From an uncultured Clostridium sp. (GTDB lineage Bacteria > Bacillota > Clostridia > TANB77 > CAG-508), in the NCBI GenBank assembly GCA_946411515.1, contig CAMKEH010000004.1, forward strand, positions 1 through 64,000: 64,000 nucleotides of DNA, given 5' to 3'. Both the position numbers and the translations under genes were made by a program. How positions within the stretch are numbered: the stretch's first letter is position 1; every line of letters begins with the position of its first letter. Under the pieces are notes generated by a model that saw nothing but the letters and a program-made list of their open reading frames with translations, was not told the origin of the DNA and ran no database searches. Positions 48,016-58,119 of this stretch are shown one piece after another.

Positions 48016-48384
48016 CTAAGTTAACAATAGCAAAATAAGAGACAAAAATAAAATTTCGTCTTTAACTCCTTCATTATAAAGTATAAATAATAATCCAAGT
48101 ATAATAATATCATCTAAATATAATTCAATTCCAAAGATTTCAAAAATTGGGCCATCAATGTTGCCATTTAAAATATTATTAATGAAATCATATGGAGAAA
48201 AAGAAGTGTATTTAGGTGGTGTTTTTTTATAATTGCTGGTATTTTTATATGCTTCGTCTTTTGGTTGATAATAATGATTAGTGTTTTTTACTAAACTATA
48301 ATCATTATTTCTTTTTATATAATTAGTATAGTAAGCAGAATAAAAGTTAAAAAAGGGCAATCTAAAAAAAGGAAAACTAGGCAT
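48016..48384 (-). CDS. hypothetical protein with hydrophobic C terminus
   Basis: 122 aa, not recognised. Start with AAGGAG at 48392-48397. Tyr/Asn-rich, basic middle, then a segment PYDFINNILNGNIDGPIFEIFGIELYLDDIIILGLLFILY with one hydrophobic helix near the C terminus. Overlaps the upstream gene's stop by eight bases (translational coupling). Confidence 0.55.
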   Translation of the reverse strand: MPSFPFFRLPFFNFYSAYYTNYIKRNNDYSLVKNTNHYYQPKDEAYKNTSNYKKTPPKYTSFSPYDFINNILNGNIDGPIFEIFGIELYLDDIIILGLLFILYNEGVKDEILFLSLILLLLT

Positions 48385-48806
48385 TAGGGTTCTCCTTATT
48401 ATCATTTTTTAGCAATTCAGCAATTTTAGCAAAATTAAGTAAATTAGCATACTGATCTATTTTTTCTTTTCTACTACTTCTTAAATAGGGCTTTAAAGAA
48501 TTAAGCAAATTAGACCTAGGATCATTACTATTATTCATGTTATCCATAACAGATTTTATTTTTAAAATTGTGTTCATATCAATATTGTTAAAGTTAATAT
48601 TTGAATTGTTAGATGAGTTTTTAGTAGAATTATTAGAATTGCTAGAAGAAGTGCTATTATTATCATTATTGCTATTATTTATCGAAGAAGAAACATTTTT
48701 AATCGTTTCAGGAGGAATTTGAGAAATAATATCGTTTAAATCCCCGTTATTAATCATATTTTTAAGGTTATTTATTGTATTTTCATCAAAATTAAAATCA
48801 CTCAAA
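48377..48806 (-). CDS. hypothetical protein with Asn/Ser linker
   Basis: 142 aa. TTG start after GAGGTG; GTG 48814 overlaps that site. Residues 35-75 are an Asn/Ser-rich low-complexity linker. The C-terminal 45 residues (LLNSLKPYLRSSRKEKIDQYANLL, then AKIAELL) resemble, from memory, a module that recurs in short uncharacterised Clostridial proteins, usually followed by a second small gene as here. Confidence 0.55.
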
Positions 48807-49024
48807 ATCATCACCTCTAAAATAAATATATTCTAAAAAAATTAATCTATGTATTATAATATGTAATAAAATTTGATATGTTTTAAAATTGTAATAAAAA
48901 AAACATATTATTGTAATATTTAATTTTAAAATTTTGAAATTAAGCTTCCGTAAAAGAAAATTTGCAAAATTTTTCAAAAAAACAAAAATTTACATAAAAA
49001 GTATCAAAAAATACAATAAAACCA

Positions 49025-49053
49025 TTGAAAAAGTTGGAAAAATAAGTTATAAT
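49025..49053 (+). promoter_or_regulatory. promoter of the surface-protein pair
   Basis: TTGAAA (49025-49030), 17 bp, TATAAT (49048-49053); AAGGAGGA ribosome site at 49077. Confidence 0.6.
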
Positions 49054-49089
49054 ATTGAATAGAGGTATTATAATCTAAGGAGGATTACT

Positions 49090-52000
49090 ATGAAAAGAAA
49101 AATTTTAAAAATAGTAACAGTTATATTATTATTAGCGTTACTTACTATGCCTAATTTTATTTATGTTGGAACAGGGTTAGTAAGTTATGCAGTAGATAGT
49201 ATAGCTACAAATCATCAAAATGTAGAATTTGATGCAAAATTAAAGGAAGGAAACATATTAAGTGTATTTCTTAATGTTAAAAAAGAAGGATATTTTAATG
49301 GGGAAATTAATTTAGAAAACAGTAATTTCACATTTAAATTAAATCAAGAAAATCCTTATATTAACAAGCTAGAAAGTAATAAACTAGTGTTAAACCAAAT
49401 AAATAGTGGATCAAATGTACAAATTGATTTACAAATACAACCTATTACAGATGAAGTATTTGATATAGGTTTATTAAATGCATCTAGTAAAGTTAATATA
49501 GAAGGTATTTATAGAGATAGCACAGAAAGAGATATTAGCATCAAAGCAACAAGAGAAGTAAAACTAGAATATACAGAAGATAATACCAATGAAAATATAG
49601 AAAATACTACTAAAGTTATAACAAATAAAGTTATAAAAATATCTGGAGAAGATAAAAGAGTAGTACAATTAGAAATGAATTTAGGATTAAAGGGAAATAA
49701 TTATCCTATTCAAAAAATTAATTCTATTGTAACAGTACCAGAAATAGAAGGTAAAAAATTAGAAATTGTAGATAAAGTTGATTTTAATACAATGAGAGAT
49801 TTTACCTATAATTTTGATGGAAAAAATAAAATAGAACTAACATTTAATAATGAAGCAAAAGAAGAAAATGATAATAAAATAATTTGGAAGAAGCAAGGAA
49901 ATGAAAAAGTTATTTTAACTTTAATTTATGATAAAGATGTAACATTAGAAAATTCTGAAATACAATATGAAGAAAAAGTTACATTATATAATGGAAAAGA
50001 ATTAACAAATTCAAGTAAATTAGTAGTAGATAATGAAGAAAAAGAGGAATTAATTAAATTAACTGAAAACTCTGCAGAAAATACTATATATAAAGGAAAA
50101 TTAGGTGCTGGAATAGATAGACAATATGAAACAAAAACAAATATAGCAGTTAATTTAGCTAATGCAGAACAATATATAAACGTAAATGAAGGTGAAACAA
50201 AATATATAGTACAAGATGGACAAGAAGTATCTGCAAATGCGATATTTAATAAAACACTTATAAATAAAGATTCTTTTAATAAAATATTAGGAGAAAATGG
50301 ACAAATTACAATATCAAATGGAACTGAAATAATTGCAACTATAAATAATAAGACAGTTGCTGATGAAAATAATAATTTAGTAATTGATTATTCAGCAAAA
50401 GAATTAAAATCATTAAATATAAGGACAACAATACCTGTATTAGAAGGAAATTTAGAATTAGTACATATAAAAACAATAAAACAACAAGATGCAAAAATAG
50501 TTAAATCTGCAACAGAATTGGTTTCAAAATCTACTTATGAATATAATGAAAATGAATTAAAAGAAGAAAAAACATCTATAAAATTGGAAGAAACAAAATT
50601 AGAAACAGGATTAGTTGTAGATAAGGATACATTATCAACAGTAATATCGAATACTGTTGAAATGAAAGCAATTTTAAAAGGAAATAGTGAACAATATGAA
50701 CTATACAAAAATCCAAGTATTACATTTGAGTTACCAGAAGATGTAGAAAATGCAATAATTAATGATGTAAAATTAGTATATGAAAACGAATTAAAAATTA
50801 GAAATTATGAAGTAAATGGAAGAAATTTAACAATATATTTAGAAGGAGAACAAACAGAATATAAAAATCCAAGTATAGAAGGTGCTATTGTTGTAGTAAA
50901 TGCAAATATTACTATGAACAAAAGAGCTTCAACAAAAGATTCAAAAATTACAATGACAGTAAATAACCAAGAAAATGCGGTAACAGAATCAAAAGCTATA
51001 AAAGTAGTTGCTCCAAAAGACATAACAGCTATAAATAGCATTAAAGAATTGAATGTTGAAACAATTGGACAAGAAGAAATAGTAAAAGCTACTCTTGAAA
51101 GAGGAAAAGGAGCAAGACAATTAGAAACAAATTTTGAAATAATAAATAATAATGAAAATGCAATAGAAGATGTAAAAATAATTGGTATGTTCCCTACTAG
51201 AAATACTACTAATAATATTGATATAAAAATAATAGAAGGAATTAATATAGAGGGAATAGAAAATGCAAAAGTATATTATACAGAAAAAGAAGATGCAACA
51301 GAAGATATAGAAAATATAGAAAATGCATGGAAAGAAAAAATAGAAGATGCAAGTAAGGTTAAAAAATATCTAATTATAATACCAAGTATAGCAGAACAAT
51401 CAAGTTTACAAGGAAGTTATAAATTAGAGATACCGGAATTATTAGAATATAATCAATCAGCTATAGAAGCTTATTCTGTAAAATCTAGAAATTCATTGAC
51501 AAAAATGGAAAGCGAAGTTAAAGCTACTAGTATAGGATTAGAAACTGGTGTGGGACCTGTACTAGAAACAAAATTAATTCAAACAATTGCTGGATCAGAA
51601 CTTAAAAATAATGACACAATTAAAAATGGTGAAGTTATAAAATATAAAGTAGAAGTATCTAACACAGGAAGTGAAGAGTTAACAGATGTTTTGGTAATAG
51701 GAAATGTGCCAGAAGGAACAACATTAGTTACACCACAAGAAAATTTTGAATATACAGGAGCTTCATATTATAAAGAACTAGACAATAAAACTTATGAAGC
51801 AAAAATTGAAAAAATAGCAGTAGGACAAGTAATTACAGGTGAATATGAAGTAAGGGTAAATAATAATACTCAATCTGGAACAAAGATAAACAATGTTGCA
51901 CAAATAAAATATGGAGATGTTATTAAACAATCAAATGAAACTTCTTTAATTACTGAAAATGGTGATATAAGAGTTAGTGTGAAAAGAGTAACAGATAGAA

Positions 52001-53916
52001 GCGTAGATTTATATGAATCAGGAACAGTACAATATTTTGCTATAATAGAAAATATATCAGACACTAAACAAGATGATATTCAAATAAAAACAAATTTACC
52101 AGAAGGATTAGAAGTAGAAAGATTAAATTTGATTACTGGAATGAAATCAGTAAATATTGCTAACGAAGAATTATATGCAACTAATAATAATGAAAAACAA
52201 GAAGAAACAAGAGAAATTACTGAAAATGAATTAGTAAAAAATGATTCAGATAATTCTATAAAATCAGAAGAAATAAAATATGAGAATTCTATAGATATAG
52301 GAGCATTAGAAAAGGATGAAACAAAAGTATTAAGTTATGACATGTTAATTAATAAAACAGCTGATTCAGGTAGAAGAGATTTCTCAGTTATAGCTACATC
52401 TGCAAACAAAGAGTATAAATCTAATGTATTATCAGATAATATTAAAAAGGTAGATGTATCATTAAATATGGCTACAAATACACAAAGCCAATACATAAAA
52501 TCAGGAGATATATTAGAATATACAATTACAGTTAAGAATAATGGAACAGAAAGAATAGAAGGATTAAAGATAAAAGATGTATTACCAGAAAGTTTAAGTA
52601 TAACAAAATTAAGTATAGACAATGAAACAGTAGAACAAAATAGTAATGAAGTAGATATTTCTTGCAATATAGCTGCAAAATCAGAAATGGTAATAAAAAT
52701 AGAAACCATAGTTAACTATTCAGCAGCAAGAACTTCTGCAGAAGCAATTTCAAATGTTGCATATGCTGAAATGTTAGGAGAAAAAGTTGCAACAACATCA
52801 GAAATAAATCATATTATTAAAGCTGATGAGGAAGATATAGAAAATCCAGCAAATGATAATCCTACAGGGGATATAGCAAACGGAAAAGGAACAATAACAG
52901 GTGTTGCTTGGTTTGACGAAAATGCTAATGGAAAGAAAGACGAAGAAGAAAAAACGTTAAATAATGTAAAAGCATATTTATTAAATACAGCTACAAATAA
53001 TTTAGTTAAAGATGCAAGTGGCAAAACCTTAGAAGCTACAACAAATGATAATGGACTTTACGTGTTAGATCACATAGGAAATGGAAAATATATCGTAATA
53101 TTTGATTATAATAAAACATTGTATACTTTAACAAAATATAAAGTTGAAAATGCTCAAGAGAGTGAAAATTCAAATGTAATGACAAACGAATTATTAATAG
53201 AAAACGAAAAACAACAAGTTGCTTCAACAGATATTATAGAAATAAATGATAGTAATGTTTCTAACATAAATATAGGATTAATAGAATTAAAAGACTTTGC
53301 ATTTAGATTAGATAAATATGTAAGTAGAATATTAATTCAAAATTCAGCAGGAACAGTAGTTAAAGAATATACAAATGCATCTGTTGCAAAAGCAGAACTA
53401 GATGCTAAAAAAGTAAATGGAACAACAGTTATTATAGAATATGAATTAAAAGTTACTAATATTGGAGAAATAGGCGGTTATGTAAGAAAAATCGTAGACT
53501 ATGTGCCAAATGATTTGAAATTCAGTTCAGAATTAAATAAAGATTGGTATCAAGTAGGAAGTGACTTATACAATTCAAGTTTAGCAAATGAAAAAATAGA
53601 AGCAGGAGAATCAAAATCAGTAAAATTAGTTTTAACTAAGGCAATGACAGAGAACAATACAGGATTAATTAACAATACAGCAGAAATTGCAGAAAGTTAT
53701 AATGAATTAGGAATTATAGATAGTAAGTCAACAGGAGGAAATAAAGCTCAAGGAGAAAACGATTATAGTTCAGCAGATACAATTTTAAGTATAAAAACTG
53801 GTGAAGAAGTTTATGCGACATTTATAGCAATAGGAATAATATTACTTGGAATTACAACAATTGTAATTGTAAGAAAAAAACAAAAAATAGATGATATAAC
53901 AGGTGATATAAAATAA
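49090..53916 (+). CDS. giant surface protein with DUF11 repeats and SdrD-B domain
   Basis: 1608 aa. Signal peptide (residues 1-25), long extracellular region of Ig-like strands, with at least two DUF11-type repeats near 850 and 1140 (NGEVIKYKVEVSNTGSEELTDV; SGDILEYTITVKNNGTERIEG). Residues about 1263-1400 are an SdrD-B/Cna-B-like domain (GVAWFDENANGKKDEEE, NGLYVLDHIGNGKYIV). Then another DUF11-like segment and a C-terminal transmembrane helix with RKKQK tail. No LPxTG. Probably a membrane-anchored cell-surface adhesin, operonic with the next gene (20 bases). Confidence 0.8.
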   Translation: MKRKILKIVTVILLLALLTMPNFIYVGTGLVSYAVDSIATNHQNVEFDAKLKEGNILSVFLNVKKEGYFNGEINLENSNFTFKLNQENPYINKLESNKLVLNQINSGSNVQIDLQIQPITDEVFDIGLLNASSKVNIEGIYRDSTERDISIKATREVKLEYTEDNTNENIENTTKVITNKVIKISGEDKRVVQLEMNLGLKGNNYPIQKINSIVTVPEIEGKKLEIVDKVDFNTMRDFTYNFDGKNKIELTFNNEAKEENDNKIIWKKQGNEKVILTLIYDKDVTLENSEIQYEEKVTLYNGKELTNSSKLVVDNEEKEELIKLTENSAENTIYKGKLGAGIDRQYETKTNIAVNLANAEQYINVNEGETKYIVQDGQEVSANAIFNKTLINKDSFNKILGENGQITISNGTEIIATINNKTVADENNNLVIDYSAKELKSLNIRTTIPVLEGNLELVHIKTIKQQDAKIVKSATELVSKSTYEYNENELKEEKTSIKLEETKLETGLVVDKDTLSTVISNTVEMKAILKGNSEQYELYKNPSITFELPEDVENAIINDVKLVYENELKIRNYEVNGRNLTIYLEGEQTEYKNPSIEGAIVVVNANITMNKRASTKDSKITMTVNNQENAVTESKAIKVVAPKDITAINSIKELNVETIGQEEIVKATLERGKGARQLETNFEIINNNENAIEDVKIIGMFPTRNTTNNIDIKIIEGINIEGIENAKVYYTEKEDATEDIENIENAWKEKIEDASKVKKYLIIIPSIAEQSSLQGSYKLEIPELLEYNQSAIEAYSVKSRNSLTKMESEVKATSIGLETGVGPVLETKLIQTIAGSELKNNDTIKNGEVIKYKVEVSNTGSEELTDVLVIGNVPEGTTLVTPQENFEYTGASYYKELDNKTYEAKIEKIAVGQVITGEYEVRVNNNTQSGTKINNVAQIKYGDVIKQSNETSLITENGDIRVSVKRVTDRSVDLYESGTVQYFAIIENISDTKQDDIQIKTNLPEGLEVERLNLITGMKSVNIANEELYATNNNEKQEETREITENELVKNDSDNSIKSEEIKYENSIDIGALEKDETKVLSYDMLINKTADSGRRDFSVIATSANKEYKSNVLSDNIKKVDVSLNMATNTQSQYIKSGDILEYTITVKNNGTERIEGLKIKDVLPESLSITKLSIDNETVEQNSNEVDISCNIAAKSEMVIKIETIVNYSAARTSAEAISNVAYAEMLGEKVATTSEINHIIKADEEDIENPANDNPTGDIANGKGTITGVAWFDENANGKKDEEEKTLNNVKAYLLNTATNNLVKDASGKTLEATTNDNGLYVLDHIGNGKYIVIFDYNKTLYTLTKYKVENAQESENSNVMTNELLIENEKQQVASTDIIEINDSNVSNINIGLIELKDFAFRLDKYVSRILIQNSAGTVVKEYTNASVAKAELDAKKVNGTTVIIEYELKVTNIGEIGGYVRKIVDYVPNDLKFSSELNKDWYQVGSDLYNSSLANEKIEAGESKSVKLVLTKAMTENNTGLINNTAEIAESYNELGIIDSKSTGGNKAQGENDYSSADTILSIKTGEEVYATFIAIGIILLGITTIVIVRKKQKIDDITGDIK

Positions 53917-53936
53917 GAAGGAAAGGAGGTAGAAAA

Positions 53937-56900
53937 ATGAGTAAAATAAGTAAAATGAAGAAATTTATAGTAGGAATAATAACTACATTAATAGCAATAT
54001 TGGGAATGTCTAGTATATCTAATGCATATTATGTTGGACAATCAATAATAATAACATATGATGAATATGCAAATAGCAATAATATATTTTGTATGGAACA
54101 TGGACAAGCCTTAACATATGATAATGCATATACTATAATATCTAATGTAAAAATAAATGGAAGAAAATCAACAGATCACAATGGAAATACAATAGAGGAT
54201 AAAGCTAATGCAAAACTTGCATACATATTACATTCGGCGAAAAGTAGTTATAGGAGTACAGTAGAAAATGCAGTTTGGAATTATGGACACATATGGATGA
54301 GAAATGTAGGAAAAAGACATAGTGGATTATATGAAGGTTTTGCAAGTAATGTAGAAGGAGCATATACAACAGATGTAGAAAGAAGAGCTGAAGATTATGC
54401 AAATAATCTAATTAAAGAAAAATCTGCTCCACAAGATAGAACAGATAAAAGCAAAATACAAGTAAAATCAGTTGAAAAGAATAATAAACAATATATTAGA
54501 GTTGGACCATTTAAATGGAGTTTTGGTGGAACATTAACTGAAATAAAAGCATATGATCAAAATAGTAAAAATATAGATGGAATAATATATAGTGAATTTA
54601 CAGGAAACACAGAAAAAACTGTAAGTGTAGGAAGTATAAAATCTGGAGATCCATTTTATATTTCAATACCTGCAGATAAAGGTGTAACAAAAATAACAAA
54701 ACTTACTGGAAAAGAATCTATTGATAATATAACAGCAAATATATGGTTCTTAGAAGCAAATGCAGGATATAAACAAAATTTATTATTATGTTCTACAGAT
54801 AAAGGAACAGAAAATATAAATATGTCATTTGACTATAATATAGTATTACAAGGAAATTTAAAAGTAATAAAAGTAAATAAAAACAACGAAACAGTTAAAC
54901 TACAAGGAGTAGGATTCTATGTTCAAAATAAGGATACTAAGAAATATGTAAAAGTATCAGGAAATACTACATCATATGTAGATAAAAGAGAAAATGCAAC
55001 AGAATTTATTACAGATACAAATGGAGAGATAACTATAAAGAATTTACTTGTTGGAACTTATGTAGCATACGAAACTAAGAATCCAAATTATGGATATGAA
55101 ATAATTTCAGAAGGACAAGAAAAAAGTGTTACTGTTGATAAAACAGCAGAATTAAAGATACCAAATAAACAAAAATTTGTTAAGCTATCAGGATATGTTT
55201 GGGTAGACAAGATTTCAGGAAAACAATCACTAAGAAATGATTTATATAATGATGGTGATTATGATTCAAGTGATACTTTATTAGATGGAATTACAGTAAA
55301 ATTAAAAAATAGAGTAACAGGAGCAGTTATTAAAGAAGCTAAAACAGCAAATGGTGGAGCATACCAATTTATAGATGTTTTAGTAGATGATTTAGATAAA
55401 TACTATATTGAATTTGAATATGATGGATTAACATATACTAATGTAGTACCACATACTGATAAAAATAATGGTTCTAAATCAGCTGAAAATGCACAAACAA
55501 GAACAAACTTTAATAATAATTTTACAGTTGTAGAAGGAAAAACATCAGATACAAGTATTACAAGAGATAATGCTGGAAATGAAAAACATACTATTACATA
55601 TAATGTTGAAAATCATACATCATCAATAGATAAAACAAAATCATATTATGAAATTACAGCAAATACAGATGAAACTGGTTATAAAATAAAAGATCATTTC
55701 ACATATGGACAAGAAGAAATAAAATATATTAACTTAGGTCTATATGAAAGAGAAATGCCAGATTTAGCGATAATGAAAGACTTACATGATGTTAAAATGA
55801 CTATAAATGGAAAAGCACATGTATATGAATATGCACAAAGATTCTTGAACGCAGGAGAATATGGTGATGGATTTAATGTTGGTGTAAAATTTGGTGAAAA
55901 ATATGGTAGCATGTCATATTCAAGAGCTGTTTATAATGAAGATTCTATATATGAAACTGCAGATAAAAGCAAAGAATTAAAAGTATATGTAACATATCAA
56001 ATAAGTATGAAAAACCAATCTACTAACTTAAAAGCAAAAGTAAATAGTTTAGTTGATTACTATGATGATAAATATACTTTAGCAAAAGTAGGAACAGGCG
56101 TAGACAAAGGAAATGTAACAGGAGAATTAACTACTCCTACGTCAACTAAGTATGAAAATACTAAGTATAATAAAGCAATTATAGATACAAGTAGCATAGA
56201 AATTGGAGCACAAGAACAAAAAGATATTTATGTACAATTTGAACTAAATAGAGAAGCAGTATTAAATATCTTACATAAGAAAGAAAACTTAGATAATGTA
56301 GTAGAAATCAATTCTTATTCTATATATGATAAAGAAGGAAAAGTATATGCAGGAATAGACAAAGACTCAAATCCAGGAAATACTATTCCAGGAAATAAGG
56401 CAACATATGAAGATGATACAGATGCAGCACCAGGATTATTGTTAGAATTAGCAGAGCATTCAAGAGAAATGTCAGGTAGAGTATTCTTAGATGAATCGTA
56501 CTTAGAAAATAATGAAAGAAGAGGATCAGGAGAATATGAAGCTGGAGAAAAAGGAATTGAAGGAGTTAAAGTTGTATTAACAGAAAATTCAGGCTCAGGA
56601 AGAAAATATGAAGCTAAGACTGATAAAGATGGAATATTTAAAATACCAGGATTTATTCCAGGAGATTATACTCTAACATATACTTGGGGAGATAATACAT
56701 ATACAGTTCAAAACTATAAAGGAACTATTTGGACTCAAGAAAACAGAAGCGAAAAACAAGCAAATGGAACTAGCTGGTATAAGGTAAATATGGATAAACA
56801 ATATTCAGATGCAATGGATGATTATTCTTTAAGACAAAGAATTGATAGTGGAGAAGATATAAAAGAAATGAATTCTACAACTCCAGAAATGAATATTGAA

Positions 56901-57824
56901 ATAGAAATTACAAGTACAACTACAACTTCATTTGATGATAAATTTATACCAGAAGGATATAATGTAAAAAATATTGATTTTGGTATTGTAGAAAGAGCTA
57001 GACAAAAAATTGATTTAGAAAAAAGAATAAAAACATTTAAAGTTTCTCTAGCAAATGGTCAAGTAGTAGCAGATGTTACAGTAAATAAAGATAAAAATGG
57101 AAAGAGAACTTTATCTGAACAAGTAAATCATCTTACTTATATTGAGCCATCAGCTACAACATTACCAAATAACGGATTTATTAGATTAGAATTAGATAAT
57201 GAATTAATTCAAGGAGCAAAAGTAGAAGTTACTTATGAAATAACAGCAACTAATAATAGTGAAGTTGAATACTTATCTGAAAATTACTATAAATACGGAA
57301 TTCAAGAAGGAGAAGTAGTTAAAATATCACCAGTACAAGTTGTAGATTATCTTGATAGTTCATGGGGATTTGAAACTACTAAAAATCCAGAATGGAGTGT
57401 TAAAACTTTAGATGAGATTAAAGATAAAGTAAATAGTATAGTTTATGAAGATCAATATTCAACTATAGCAAATAAAACAATACTTTACACAGAAAGCTTT
57501 AATCAAAAATTAAAACCTACAGAGTCAATATCAAAAGATATGTATGTTTCTAAACAATTAGCAAATTCAGATGAAATATCTTTAAATAACGAAACAGAAA
57601 TTGTAAAAGTAGAAAAAACAGGTGGAGCAGATATAAGATCAATACCAGGAAATTATGTTCCTGGAGCAGGACATCAAGAATCTGATGACGCTTTAGCTGA
57701 AACAGTAATTATAACTCCAAATACAGGTGCTAATCTAAACTTTGTAATACCAGTAATAGTAGGAGTAACAGCATTAGTTATTTTAGGAGTAGGAATTATC
57801 TTAATTAAAAAGAAAACATTATAG
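53937..57824 (+). CDS. SpaA/SdrD-B-type surface protein with variant sorting signal
   Basis: 1295 aa. Signal peptide (1-29), an N-terminal domain resembling a thioester adhesin domain (NIFCMEHGQ, later VENAVWNYG, where the usual Gln of the thioester is Glu), a SpaA-like Cna-B domain (about 307-395), two SdrD-B-type domains (about 415-500 and 845-930) and DUF11-like strands. The C terminus is TPNTG, a hydrophobic helix and KKK, a non-canonical sortase sorting signal. AAAGGAGGTAG site. Likely wall-anchored partner of the preceding surface protein. Confidence 0.8.
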   Translation: MSKISKMKKFIVGIITTLIAILGMSSISNAYYVGQSIIITYDEYANSNNIFCMEHGQALTYDNAYTIISNVKINGRKSTDHNGNTIEDKANAKLAYILHSAKSSYRSTVENAVWNYGHIWMRNVGKRHSGLYEGFASNVEGAYTTDVERRAEDYANNLIKEKSAPQDRTDKSKIQVKSVEKNNKQYIRVGPFKWSFGGTLTEIKAYDQNSKNIDGIIYSEFTGNTEKTVSVGSIKSGDPFYISIPADKGVTKITKLTGKESIDNITANIWFLEANAGYKQNLLLCSTDKGTENINMSFDYNIVLQGNLKVIKVNKNNETVKLQGVGFYVQNKDTKKYVKVSGNTTSYVDKRENATEFITDTNGEITIKNLLVGTYVAYETKNPNYGYEIISEGQEKSVTVDKTAELKIPNKQKFVKLSGYVWVDKISGKQSLRNDLYNDGDYDSSDTLLDGITVKLKNRVTGAVIKEAKTANGGAYQFIDVLVDDLDKYYIEFEYDGLTYTNVVPHTDKNNGSKSAENAQTRTNFNNNFTVVEGKTSDTSITRDNAGNEKHTITYNVENHTSSIDKTKSYYEITANTDETGYKIKDHFTYGQEEIKYINLGLYEREMPDLAIMKDLHDVKMTINGKAHVYEYAQRFLNAGEYGDGFNVGVKFGEKYGSMSYSRAVYNEDSIYETADKSKELKVYVTYQISMKNQSTNLKAKVNSLVDYYDDKYTLAKVGTGVDKGNVTGELTTPTSTKYENTKYNKAIIDTSSIEIGAQEQKDIYVQFELNREAVLNILHKKENLDNVVEINSYSIYDKEGKVYAGIDKDSNPGNTIPGNKATYEDDTDAAPGLLLELAEHSREMSGRVFLDESYLENNERRGSGEYEAGEKGIEGVKVVLTENSGSGRKYEAKTDKDGIFKIPGFIPGDYTLTYTWGDNTYTVQNYKGTIWTQENRSEKQANGTSWYKVNMDKQYSDAMDDYSLRQRIDSGEDIKEMNSTTPEMNIEIEITSTTTTSFDDKFIPEGYNVKNIDFGIVERARQKIDLEKRIKTFKVSLANGQVVADVTVNKDKNGKRTLSEQVNHLTYIEPSATTLPNNGFIRLELDNELIQGAKVEVTYEITATNNSEVEYLSENYYKYGIQEGEVVKISPVQVVDYLDSSWGFETTKNPEWSVKTLDEIKDKVNSIVYEDQYSTIANKTILYTESFNQKLKPTESISKDMYVSKQLANSDEISLNNETEIVKVEKTGGADIRSIPGNYVPGAGHQESDDALAETVIITPNTGANLNFVIPVIVGVTALVILGVGIILIKKKTL

Positions 57825-57839
57825 AATTCTTTAACAAAA

Positions 57840-57878
57840 AGGGATAACTATTAAAAATAATAGTTATCTCTTTTTTCT
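57840..57878 (+). terminator. terminator of the surface-protein pair
   Basis: GGGATAACTATTA / TAATAGTTATCTC stem, four-base loop, TTTTTT. Confidence 0.88.
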
Positions 57879-58044
57879 TTACGCAAATAAGCAATTTGGG
57901 AGAAAGATTAATTAAAACTCAAAAATTGTAACAAAAATGTAAACAAAACTTAAAAATAAACCACTGAAAAACCTTGAAATGACTATCCCTAGCTATAAAT
58001 CAAATGGTTTTTGTAATATTTGTCTTATATGGAAAAATCTTATA

Positions 58045-58073
58045 TTGATTTTAAAAAATAAACTAAGTATTAT
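58045..58073 (+). promoter_or_regulatory. promoter of the third surface protein
   Basis: TTGATT (58045-58050), 17 bp, TATTAT (58068-58073). Confidence 0.5.
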
Positions 58074-58119
58074 ATATAGTAGGAAGAGTATTTTATAAAT
58101 ACAGCAAAAGGAGGAACCA

